Assembly: GCA_949752745.1 (NCBI GenBank)
Contig: OX457032.1
Span: 8,260,271 to 8,324,270, forward strand
Reading direction: 5' to 3'
Length of the DNA stretch: 64,000 nucleotides
Source of the DNA: Protula sp. h YS-2021
Taxonomy: Eukaryota > Annelida > Polychaeta > Sabellida > Serpulidae
This document shows positions 27,843 through 36,700 of the stretch, piece after piece. The position numbers and the translations under genes were made by a program. The notes below the pieces were generated by a model. The model was not told the DNA's origin and did no database searches. It saw only the letters and a program-made list of their open reading frames with translations. The stretch's first letter is position 1. Every line of letters starts with the position of its first letter.

Positions 27843-28161
27843 ACGTATTCGAGCGAACCAGCCGTTTCTTCATTTGCTTGCACGCAGTGGGCCTAAACGA
27901 CGTAAATCCTTGCTACAGCAAGCTACAAAGGAGGAATTAACAAGCTTGTTTGAAATTTGTTTGAATATATTGCAAGGACATTTACCCTTAAGCTCAAAAC
28001 GGTTTAAGGAATTTAAACGTGAACGTCATACGCTACGTACTCTAGCAGATAAGAAGATATCCCTTCGACGAAAAAAGAAGTTGATTAATCAGAAAGGAGG
28101 ATTCATTGGAGTTATTGCTAGATTGGCATTGCCCTTGTTAGCCAAACTGCTGCTAAAATGA
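27835..28161 (+). CDS. Small basic virion-like protein with hydrophobic tail, element C
   Basis: 108 residues. Helical N-terminal half (ELTSLFEICLNIL), basic centre (KISLRRKKKLINQ), then GGFIGVIARLALPLLAKLLLK. A Gly-Gly before an amphipathic tail is a plausible processing site for the adenain-like protease, but this is only a guess. Conserved with 16035-16361. Overlaps both neighbours. Confidence 0.75.
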   Translation: MSKRIRANQPFLHLLARSGPKRRKSLLQQATKEELTSLFEICLNILQGHLPLSSKRFKEFKRERHTLRTLADKKISLRRKKKLINQKGGFIGVIARLALPLLAKLLLK

Positions 28162-28739
28162 AACATACGATGAAAATGGTCCTCATTCCTGAATATGAAT
28201 ACAAACTGTTATTAGAAAAGAAGGGTAAAGATGGTGAAATCAAAACGAAAGTGAATAAACTTTTACGTGGGAAGCGAACGCGTGAAAAGGTTATTGAAAT
28301 GTCTCAACTTCTTGGTCGTCATTTACGAACAAGTCAGTCTAGACAGCAAAAGCCCTCATCATCATCATCACCACCTGAAAAGCCAGAAAAGCTAGTGTTA
28401 AGTCATTTTCAACCTATCTATCATGGAAAAATAACACAACTTTTAGCCGAACTGAAGAAATATGGTACAACATGGTCAGAGAAGAATGAACTTGTGTTGA
28501 AAACGGGCGATATTATAGCAAATTCCAACATGGTTGATTTGATGAAAGAAGCATTGGTGGCGACCAGAAGAAAAGAACGAGTCTAACCACCACATGGTTG
28601 GCATCCGTTTATCCAGGAAATTGTTGATGCGAATATTCCAAAAACAATGTTTAGTAAAAAGACCACTCGTGACGACATTACAAAAGAAATGAAACAACGT
28701 CAACAAAGACAGTTTCCTGAAGGATGGGAAAATTTTTAA
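28158..28739 (+). pseudogene. Late gene of unknown function with one in-frame TAA
   Basis: ATG 28158 (ATGA overlap) gives 142 codons to TAA 28584-28586. The same frame then stays open for 50 more codons to TAA 28737-28739, rich in Lys/Gln and ending GWENF. The full-length product would be ~193 residues: a basic N-terminal half, a Ser/Pro/Glu linker (~70-85) and a helical region (ANSNMVDLMKEALV). The original codon at 28584 is unknown. The next ATG (28724) overlaps the longer end, which supports the longer form as ancestral. Equivalent genes are usual between the small basic gene and penton in Mavericks. Confidence 0.7.
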
Positions 28740-28942
28740 CATGGCTGAAAGAGCTATGTTGTTGTTGTGGTCAAGACACAACTATTCCTGTGAAAATAAG
28801 ATGTGTGATTGCTTGTTGTGAAGGAGAAGTCATAGATCATCTAGATCATCATCATGATGTAAAAGATCATTTACATACTTGGTCGAATGGCGCGCGCTGT
28901 CCTGAGGTATATAGACAACGTCAACGCAGCTATACCATTTAG
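28724..28942 (+). CDS. Small Cys-rich protein with a myristoylation-like N-terminus
   Basis: 72 residues. Begins MGKFLTW, which fits G-x-x-x-S/T for N-myristoylation, followed by a CCCCG cluster that could be palmitoylated, another CC pair, and a His-rich LDHHHD segment. It overlaps the previous gene by 16 bases. No homologue is left in B because of its deletion. Membrane attachment is inferred. Could also be a chance frame, but its position between overlapping genes argues for it. Confidence 0.5.
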   Translation: MGKFLTWLKELCCCCGQDTTIPVKIRCVIACCEGEVIDHLDHHHDVKDHLHTWSNGARCPEVYRQRQRSYTI

Positions 28943-28950
28943 TTAGCATC

Positions 28951-29703
28951 ATGGAGTCGACAAGCTTTTACATCACTTTGCCTAGCAATGCGAGTATGAC
29001 CTATTATCCCAACAACAAGGCTTCGAATTATCAAATTCGTATGCCTCGAACCATCTATCTGAATGGAAAATATGAAGTGGCTTTAGCTGAAATTTAATAT
29101 CCACATACATGGACAACGATGAGACAGGGCATGAACTATTCTATTGGGTATCGACAAATAGATACATTTGGCATTTGGCATGTTAATATTCCTTATGGGT
29201 ACTATAGAACCATACAAGAACTATGTGAGGCAGTCAATGAAGAAGCGGCTAACCCCGATGACCCGAAACAACCTATTCGGCTAAAGTATGATAAGATTAG
29301 ACGACGTGTGTTTCTATTTCTCGATGATGGTCTTGAAGTGTCCTTTTCCACTGGATTAGCTGAGATTTTAGGATTTATCCCAGAGCAATGGTATACTGAA
29401 GCGTGTGCAGCTGAACATAAAGCGGATGTGAAACAGGGATTTTATACACTGTATGTGTATTGTAGCATTTGTGAACCACAAGTTGTTGGGGATTATTATG
29501 TGCCGTTACTACGTTCTGTTGGGATACAAGGCCATGATGGTGACATTATCATGAAAACGTACGGCGAACCGCATTATGTTCCTGTAAACACGTCCAAATT
29601 TGACGTGATAGAAATGAATATTAAGGACGACACAGGCCATACTGTTCCATTTCAAACTGGAAAGGTGATCTGTAAACTTCATTTTCGACCAAAAGCATTA
29701 TGA
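28951..29703 (+). pseudogene. Penton-like minor capsid protein with one in-frame TAA
   Basis: ATG 28951 (MESTSFYITLP) runs 48 codons to TAA 29095-29097. The same frame is open from there to 29703, so the product would be ~250 residues. Position before the core-like and major capsid genes, length, and the N-terminal YITLPSN...NxxxxY pattern match Maverick single-jelly-roll pentons. A shorter product could start at Met 29119, but it would lack the first strands. A TATA-like GTATATAGA lies ~45 bp upstream. The gene has no copy in B. Confidence 0.75.
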
Positions 29704-30041
29704 AAGCCTACACACACGATCCGTCTGCATATCGCAACCATTTTCTTCGTCAAGTGGGCGGGGAATTACCAGGATTCAAAGGAGCGCGAATCCAATATGG
29801 CGATGGTATTGGTTCCATACTGGGATCATTGGCTCGCAAAGCTATTCCACTACTTAAGGCTGGGGCTAAGATCGTTGCGCCACATCTTAAGAAGGCTGCA
29901 AAGAATGTCGCGAAAGATGTGACGGGCCGAGTAGCAGAACGTGTGTTTGGTGAACAAAAGCGTATGCAACCAACGAAACGTGCCAGAAGACGAAAAACAG
30001 CCAGACGGATAACATCAAAATATCGCAAAGATATCTTTTGA
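29700..30041 (+). CDS. Basic core-like protein with amphipathic helix
   Basis: 113 residues, starting in the penton stop (ATGA). It has VGGELPGFKG near residue 20, an amphipathic Ala/Lys helix (residues ~37-78, AIPLLKAGAKIV), and a very basic end (KRARRRKTARR). The layout is like the adenoviral core or membrane-lytic protein family (pX/pVI) found in Mavericks. A role in condensing DNA or breaching membranes is inferred. The Gly-Gly could be a protease site. Confidence 0.65.
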   Translation: MKAYTHDPSAYRNHFLRQVGGELPGFKGARIQYGDGIGSILGSLARKAIPLLKAGAKIVAPHLKKAAKNVAKDVTGRVAERVFGEQKRMQPTKRARRRKTARRITSKYRKDIF

Positions 30042-30045
30042 AATC

Positions 30046-31419
30046 ATGTCTCTCATTCATAATCATTCGTGTGAATGTAGTCTTTCTCCATTGGAATGGT
30101 TTCACGTACCACCAACGCAAACTGCTGTAGAGAAAAGTTATAATGTTGACTATCAACCACTTACAAGCATTAGAGAAGGCGCTCCAATAGAATTCTACAT
30201 TCCTGCGAGTACAGAAGAATATCTGGATTTAAAGAACAGCAAACTTCATATTGTATGTCGCATTCTAAAGGCTGATGGAACGGCGTGTGGCGCAGATGAT
30301 AATGTCTCTTGCATCAATGATGTGTTTAATGGGTTATGGTCTAATATTGAATTGTTTCTGAATGATCGTTTGGTTTCGCATAGCAACAATACTCATGGTT
30401 ATACCAGCATTATCTCTCATCTCATCCATGATTCGGAAGAAAGTCTGCATTCTGAGCGCTCTATGCGTCTCATGTACAAGGATACTGCTGGGTCAATGAA
30501 TAGTCATGAGGTGAAAAGACCTAATCATGAACAATATGTATCCGGGTTTCATGTCAATGCCGACGGTGGTGACTTGGCTGAGCAAGGCAATAATGGCTTA
30601 CATCATCGTTATTTGCATACTCGTCTTAGCCGTGATGTTATGCTCGCAGGTGGTTTAAGGATAGATTTGTTTGAGCAGGATCGTTATCTTCCGAATGGCA
30701 TCAGTTTGAAATTGCGTTTCCATAGACAAAAAGATGACTATGTATTGATGGCTGTAAATAATACCTATAAGGTAGAAGTGAAAGAGGCATTTTTAACCAT
30801 TCGCAAAGTGAGGGTGAGTCCAGGTATTCAGTTAGGACATGCAGATGCATTGATGAAAAGTCCTGCCAAGATCATCATCACTAGAAAAGAATGTAAAGTC
30901 TTGGCCATTCCAGCAGGATTTCAGTCTTTTGTGAAAGATAACATCTTTTTGGGTCAATTACCAAATCGTATTGTCATTGGTCTGGTTCATAATGAAGCTT
31001 TTGGTGGATCAGTATTGAGGAATCCATACAATTTTGATCATTTTAATCTGGACTATATGCAACTGTACACGGATGGTGAACCAGTTCTATCCAAACCTCT
31101 CAAGCTTGACATTACACAGAACAAATACCTGAACGCTTTTGAAACGCTTTACAAATCGTTTGATCGGTTGAATGGTGAGAAAAGTTCCATTATAAAACGG
31201 GAAGATTGGCCTAGAGGTTATGCTTTATTTTCGTTTGACTTAACACCGGATTATGATGGTGATGATCATTTCCCCCTGATCAAGCATGGGAATTTGCGGC
31301 TAGAAATGAACTTTGCTAGGGCTTTGCAACCTACCATCAATGTCATTGTCTATGCTGAATTTGACAACATTATTGAGATCAGTGCCAATCGCAGCATCCA
31401 ATTCGACTACCAGTCATGA
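30046..31419 (+). CDS. Major capsid protein (double-jelly-roll type)
   Basis: 457 residues, open throughout. It matches the widespread invertebrate 'F54H12.2-like' family, recognised as the Maverick/Polinton major capsid protein. It sits where that gene belongs, after penton and core-like genes and overlapping the protease start by ATGA. Recognisable segments are the N-terminal EFYIPASTEEYLDLKNSKL, the central YLHTRLSRDVMLAGG and the late FDLTPDYDG. I cannot show the fold from sequence alone. The B copy (14825-15943) is a pseudogene. Confidence 0.88.
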   Translation: MSLIHNHSCECSLSPLEWFHVPPTQTAVEKSYNVDYQPLTSIREGAPIEFYIPASTEEYLDLKNSKLHIVCRILKADGTACGADDNVSCINDVFNGLWSNIELFLNDRLVSHSNNTHGYTSIISHLIHDSEESLHSERSMRLMYKDTAGSMNSHEVKRPNHEQYVSGFHVNADGGDLAEQGNNGLHHRYLHTRLSRDVMLAGGLRIDLFEQDRYLPNGISLKLRFHRQKDDYVLMAVNNTYKVEVKEAFLTIRKVRVSPGIQLGHADALMKSPAKIIITRKECKVLAIPAGFQSFVKDNIFLGQLPNRIVIGLVHNEAFGGSVLRNPYNFDHFNLDYMQLYTDGEPVLSKPLKLDITQNKYLNAFETLYKSFDRLNGEKSSIIKREDWPRGYALFSFDLTPDYDGDDHFPLIKHGNLRLEMNFARALQPTINVIVYAEFDNIIEISANRSIQFDYQS

Positions 31420-31853
31420 ACACGAAGCAGATTGATGCCATATTGAGTCATGATGTCATGACCAAAGACTTGTTTCAAGGCGTGTTTGCCATGGACCAGT
31501 TACCGTCTTTACAACGCGGCGCCTATGTGATCAACACAGACGATCAAGATGAACCAGGAGAACATTGGGTGGCAGTGTATTATGATAAAGACCCTGTGGA
31601 ATATTTTGACTCTTATGGACTGTTCCCTCTCGATGATCGTTTAGACATGTTTTTAAGAAATGACTATATGTATAATTCTATCTCATTACAAACGCCAATA
31701 TCATCGTCATGTGGTTTTTATTGTGTCTATTATATATTGCATAGAGCTCGAGGTCAGAGTATGTTTGATATTGTGAATATATTAAAAAGAAAGGATGGTG
31801 ATTTTATTGTAAAGGATTTTGTATATAGACATTATAAACCATTGTTTTATTAA
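31416..31853 (+). CDS. Adenain-like cysteine protease, element C
   Basis: 145 residues. H50 (GEHWVAVYY), D65 (EYFDSYG), Q92 and C99 (CGFYCVYY) occupy the positions of the adenain catalytic set. Last gene of the plus block. Probably processes capsid and core proteins during maturation. The C-terminus (DFVYRHYKPLFY) is shared with the B copy. Confidence 0.94.
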   Translation: MNTKQIDAILSHDVMTKDLFQGVFAMDQLPSLQRGAYVINTDDQDEPGEHWVAVYYDKDPVEYFDSYGLFPLDDRLDMFLRNDYMYNSISLQTPISSSCGFYCVYYILHRARGQSMFDIVNILKRKDGDFIVKDFVYRHYKPLFY

Positions 31854-31854
31854 T

Positions 31855-32296
31855 GTTGTTGTTGTTATATTAGTTAAGTTGTTGTTGTTATATTAGTTAA
31901 GTTGTTGTTGTTGTTATATTAGTTAAGTTGTTGTTGTTGTTGTTATATTAGTTAAGTTGTTGTTGTTATATTAGTTAAGTTGTTGTTGTTATATTAGTTA
32001 AGTTGTTGTTGTTAAATAAAACAAACCAAGTTTTCAAACAACTGTCTTGTTTATTGTGTTGTACATACGTTTATTTACAAATTCTTAACTACAAACACTA
32101 TTTACAAAGTTTACAAACACTATTTACAAAGTTTACAAACACTATTTACAAACTCTTAACTACAAACGCTATTTACACTATTTACAAATTCTTAACTACA
32201 AATTCTATTTACACTATTTACAAACTTTTATTTACACTATTTACACTATTTACAAAATTCTTTACTACAAACTCTTAACTACAAAGTCTATTTACA
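31855..32296. repeat. Simple repeats between convergent blocks of element C
   Basis: 31855-32010 is (TTG)n with TTATATTAGTTAAG units. 32070-32296 is a TTTACAAACTCTTAACTACAAA repeat. AATAAAAC at about 32015 is a likely poly(A) signal of the plus block. No gene. Confidence 0.8.
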
Positions 32297-32674
32297 CTAT
32301 TTACAAACACATTCATTTTTCAATACATTCATCAATGAATACCATTCATTAGAATCTAAATTGATATAGGTATCATAGACATTACATCCATGTTTGTAAA
32401 TGCTATGAAAGCTCACATAACACACATCACCAAACTTTATCACTTTAACAGTTACATGTTCAGACAGTTTCAGTTCATATCCTTCTTCTTCTAAGTCAAT
32501 GTCCATCACACGCATAGGTTGTGTCAGCTCAATGGATTTGGTGCCTCGTGTAAGCCATATTTCTGTTTCTTTGAATTCAAGCGTTAGGTTCTTTCCAATC
32601 CAATGCTTGTAACAACGCGTTCCATTCCACTGTGTTGAGGGTGATGTAATCATAGTTTTCTGTAAGCTCGTCAT
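32297..32674 (-). CDS. Third PC4-related gene, element C
   Basis: 125 residues from ATG 32674 (MTSLQ), overlapping the preceding gene by 98 bp in another frame exactly as in B. The C-terminal half carries YELKLSEHVTVKVI and a Trp-led helix (LDSNEWYSLMNVL) in the style of the PC4 ending. Last gene of the minus block. Confidence 0.65.
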   Translation of the reverse strand: MTSLQKTMITSPSTQWNGTRCYKHWIGKNLTLEFKETEIWLTRGTKSIELTQPMRVMDIDLEEEGYELKLSEHVTVKVIKFGDVCYVSFHSIYKHGCNVYDTYINLDSNEWYSLMNVLKNECVCK

Positions 32675-32919
32675 ATTGACGAAATTGTATAAACACGTCT
32701 AAGCAGTTCTCAGTCACACGCACTTCTAATTCATTTGAGACTGTCAGGAGAAAGCCAGGTATCCTGAACTTCTCTAGATGGTCTTTCAACATTGGATTGG
32801 TCATCAAGTGATAGGACGAGATACTGTCCAAAATGTCTTAGCACAATGTCATCATATTCGTTTCTCAGATATGAGAACCCATGCGTAATTGGTTTATATT
32901 CCGTTAAAAAGTCTTCCAT
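32577..32919 (-). pseudogene. Second PC4-related gene, element C, frameshifted
   Basis: ATG 32919 (MEDFLTEYKP) stays open to 32731. The C-terminal part (to 32577) is in a neighbouring frame, joined near 32790 where one extra base is present relative to B. It ends in LEVRVTENCL...LNTVEWNALLQAL. Because B is broken elsewhere, the ancestral gene was one frame. A TATA-like CATAAAAAA overlaps the stop of the upstream gene. Confidence 0.6.
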
Positions 32920-32974
32920 CTCGTCCAGCAGTCAGATGAACTATGAGCTGTCTCCTTGTCTGCAAAGACGTTTT

Positions 32975-33346
32975 TTATGCTCGCAAGATGGTGAAGAGTG
33001 GATGTTGTATCACTTCTAGGAATCGTAAGACTGCGCGCCAGTTCTTGATATCAAAGATGATCAAATCTGTATATGGTGTATCTGGCACAACTCCCTTATA
33101 ATCCTCTGGATAATCCTGTAAAAGATTTCTACAGAATGTCACACGTATGTTAGAATCATATTCAGCCACCGTCACTTCCACTTTATTTTCAAGTCTGCGT
33201 TTAAACCCAGCTTCAAGCGGTATGTTTTTAAAGTCTTTCCACACTTCAGGTTTAAACCGATGATAACTTGTCTTAGAATCTAGTATCACTTCATTCCTCT
33301 CATTGACAGTAAGGTAAACACCACCGTTCAGCATGAGTGCATTCAT
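32975..33346 (-). CDS. PC4-related small protein, element C
   Basis: 123 residues, collinear with 13191-13562 in B. Trp-led segments at ~36 and ~103 (FDIKNWRAVLRFL). Located directly after the PC4 gene, from which it probably arose by tandem duplication. Function inferred only as single-stranded-DNA binding. Confidence 0.7.
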   Translation of the reverse strand: MNALMLNGGVYLTVNERNEVILDSKTSYHRFKPEVWKDFKNIPLEAGFKRRLENKVEVTVAEYDSNIRVTFCRNLLQDYPEDYKGVVPDTPYTDLIIFDIKNWRAVLRFLEVIQHPLFTILRA

Positions 33347-33359
33347 GATTGTTACCTTG

Positions 33360-33707
33360 TTATGACTTGTCGTCTTGTCTGCGAAGCCTTTTATCCACTT
33401 CTTTCACCTGCTTCTTCATCATTTTCCATTCAGGTATTGTCAGCAAGATACCCTTTTTCGTTGGACGGTTTTTTCCAGTCCCCTCATCTCTGAGGTATTT
33501 GCGAATGTTTACCACACCTTCATTACTTTGTTTCATAATCTTGATATACTTTCCATTGCCTAGAGAAAGCATTCCATCCCACGACTGTGGTGTTGGTACC
33601 GTCGTCTCCACTTTTAATTTCTTAATGGTAGTATCAGGATGTTTCACTTTCATATCTTTCACCGTATCTGCTAGAGTATCCATATCCGTTGGTGCAGATC
33701 TTTTCAT
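33360..33707 (-). CDS. PC4-like single-stranded-DNA-binding protein, element C
   Basis: 115 residues from ATG 33707. PC4 domain at ~50-110: GKYIKIMK, VNIRKYLRDEG, RPTKKGILLTI, EWKMMKKQV. The N-terminus is Lys/Thr-rich. The promoter is the TATATAAGG at 33761-33769, which overlaps the PolB stop codon. Intact, and probably helps replication or transcription of the element. Confidence 0.87.
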   Translation of the reverse strand: MKRSAPTDMDTLADTVKDMKVKHPDTTIKKLKVETTVPTPQSWDGMLSLGNGKYIKIMKQSNEGVVNIRKYLRDEGTGKNRPTKKGILLTIPEWKMMKKQVKEVDKRLRRQDDKS

Positions 33708-33760
33708 GTTGACGCTTCAGTGTTCACACCTCAACTGACTCTAAAGTTGAAGTGTCTCCC

Positions 33761-33769
33761 CCTTATATA
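33761..33769 (-). promoter_or_regulatory. TATA box (TATATAAGG) containing the PolB stop codon
   Basis: The polymerase ends AGT-ATA-TAA; that TAA is inside the TATA box of the PC4 gene ~55 bp downstream. Confidence 0.65.
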
Positions 33770-36700
33770 CTGTAATGCCCATGCGCCAAAGTGGAATAGC
33801 CATCACTCATCACATATCGCTTATCATCAAAGGGAGAGAGAGCCACTTTCCTCAACTTCTCCGAGAAAATCTGGTGGTTATGACTTCGAATGATGTGTCC
33901 TGTAGTCATCGTTTGCGTTTGGTTGAACAAACTGTCTCTATACTGCTGATGTTTCATCCGTCTTTGACACGCGCGAGTGATGCCTTTAGCCGTACGTTTT
34001 TCTTTCCCACCATACATCATACTATACATTTTCGGCCGAAGTCCAACAAACTCTTCAATGGGAATGCCCGCCGTCTCATCTTTCATTTTCCCAAGCACTT
34101 TCTTGTTCACGTTGGAATGTAGGAAATGATCTGGCGGATAGTCACTTGTGTCGAACAAGTCAGCATCTTCCTGCATGTCTTTGTAGATATCTTCCGTTTC
34201 TATGTCATAACATAGACTGTCGGTGTCGCTGAACAAGAGTTTGGCGTTGGGATACTTGGTCATGATGTAGTTGTAATGAAAGTGGAACATGAGCACCTTG
34301 CTGAGGTCGAGAATGGTGAACCCAACTTGAATGGGTTTATCCAGAAGCAGATCCACTTTGCGCAAATGTACCGCGGTCAAATCTTCGTTGAAAATTCTAA
34401 ATTTGTGGAAGGAAGGTTTGGCTACAAGTTTCTTGAACCGCTTTTCCTGGTGAACAAGTTCCACATTCATGCGCTTTCTTACATTTTCCATGGTTTTGCC
34501 AAACACCGAGTTGTTCATCAATTTGAAGAAGTCTTTCTCAAACGGGTTCTTGGCCAACTTTCTCTTTTCCGTGTTCAAGGAGATGTATTTTGCCAACCAT
34601 TTGCTCTGTGCAAACATGATGGCACGATGCACCTTCGTGACTTTCAATCCCAGTGAGACATATTGCTGTAAATTTCTATAATGAAGCACATATTTCTTCT
34701 TGTCACACAAGTTGGGAATGAGCTTTTCACTAGGTTTGCCTTTCATGTTTAGATCTTTCCGTAGCTTCTGACTATGTTTTGACAATTCTCCCACTTTCAC
34801 ACATTTCCGTTCTGGAGCCACTGGATAGTGATTATGATGATCATGAATTGAATATGGGTATTCCAAATCCACTTCTAAAATGTATCCAATCTCGTCATCT
34901 TCATCCACATCCATAAAGTCAATGGATTCTGGCTCGCTCACCCACATAAATCCACTTTCCGGCATGCTTTGCGACATAGCCCAGCCATACAAGTTGTTTG
35001 CATCCAGGTACGTCAAGTAGTTGGTTGGTTTCGTGGGATCGTAATCTGCTACGTAGGGGTTATTTGCTTTCGCATACTTGTGTGTGATGACAGATATTCC
35101 TCCACGTAGACCTTGTTCAACCATTTGGTACATGTCAATGTCGTTGATCAATTCCAATTTCACCTTTGTCGCTTTCAACATGGCATCCCACGACAGTCCT
35201 GGCGCTGTATAGTAGTGAGCAGGATCCAATTCATACGTGTTGAGACATACGTGACGAAAGTTTTCAAACACGTCAGCCAGCAGCAACACATCTGATTTCA
35301 GGTACAAGTCATGGTATTCGCCAAATGTAGTACAGTGGAATGTCTCCCACACCTTCTGCGCATGCGCATAATCCTCATCGCTAATGTCTTCTTCACTGAG
35401 TAGACTGTAAAACTTGTCCTTGGACGGCAGTTGTGTTTCAGCAAACTTGGATGGCTCATCCACGTAATCATAAGGGTACACTCCCTTTCTCAACAGTAAC
35501 TCTTGTTGGTTGCTATCGTGAATGTGTGACGTCATGTGATAAAAGTTGTCTTTCCCTTCTGCTGCCAGGTTGGAGACCAACTTCTGTAGAGAAGTACTCA
35601 TGAACTGAAAGCTGTCTGTAAATTTCAGATTGCTCATGGTGAATGCAATATATTTCTCAACGGTGTTGGGAATGACTGTAATCCTTTCGTTTTTGAACTT
35701 TCCAATTTCTTCCATGATCAAATGACTGTCATAGCCTCGTAAATTGTGGAAAAACACAGGAATGATGAAAGAATCTTCAACATCCTGCTGATCTTTTCGA
35801 AATCGAAATTGCAAATTGCATTCATTATGTGCAGCTCCGCGGTATTTGCCATTGATATGATCATGATCTCTCACACGATCTGCTCCTAGAGGCTCATGAC
35901 AAATGTAGCAATCTGTGGCGTTCTTATAATGCTCTTCATCTTCATGAGTCATGACTATTTTCTTTTTCTGCTGTAGACCATGCACAATACGATCACGTTC
36001 ATATACCATATGGTCTAAAAAGACTTTCACAGCATTATCGCCTCGATATACGACTGGAGCACGTGTATCATATTGGCTGACAACCACGTAGGCAAAGCTG
36101 TTTGGACGATGATGTTGATACTTGTCTCCTTCATGCTTTTTCGTGAAACATTCAAAGTCCGCATAAATGACAAACGGCGCTCGCTGTTGTTTGGCTACAT
36201 TCTTGAACTTGATGAAGGGTTCCTTGGGAAATGATAAACGTTGTGCTCCATGCTTGCCACACACTTCACGATGCTTGTCTAACAGATCTTGTCGCCTAAA
36301 CCCGTGAAGACAGTTGAAACAATAAAAAGCTACACCATTATGCTTTGATCGATAAGCCATCAGTCTGCTGAAATTCTTGATGAGGCAGTAATGTCTTGTC
36401 TTGTCATTGCTAATCAAAAGCAAGTTGATTTCTCTAGCACTGTTGGCGCTGGTGTTTCGGCTGAGTTGTATGGGAACAACGACATCATGTTCATATCCAA
36501 ACACGTTAATGGACACATCATTCTCCTTTTCAAACTTTGGAATGTCTGTAATCGGTGTTGGAAATGTCATGCCTTCCACCTTCAATTCGTTCTCAAATAG
36601 CTTGTATTGATGCACACGCTGTGGGTCATTGCTTGTTGAAGGGTGAAGGTGAGCCAATACAGACCATAAGAAGCACTTGTTGTCTTTATTCTGAATGTTT

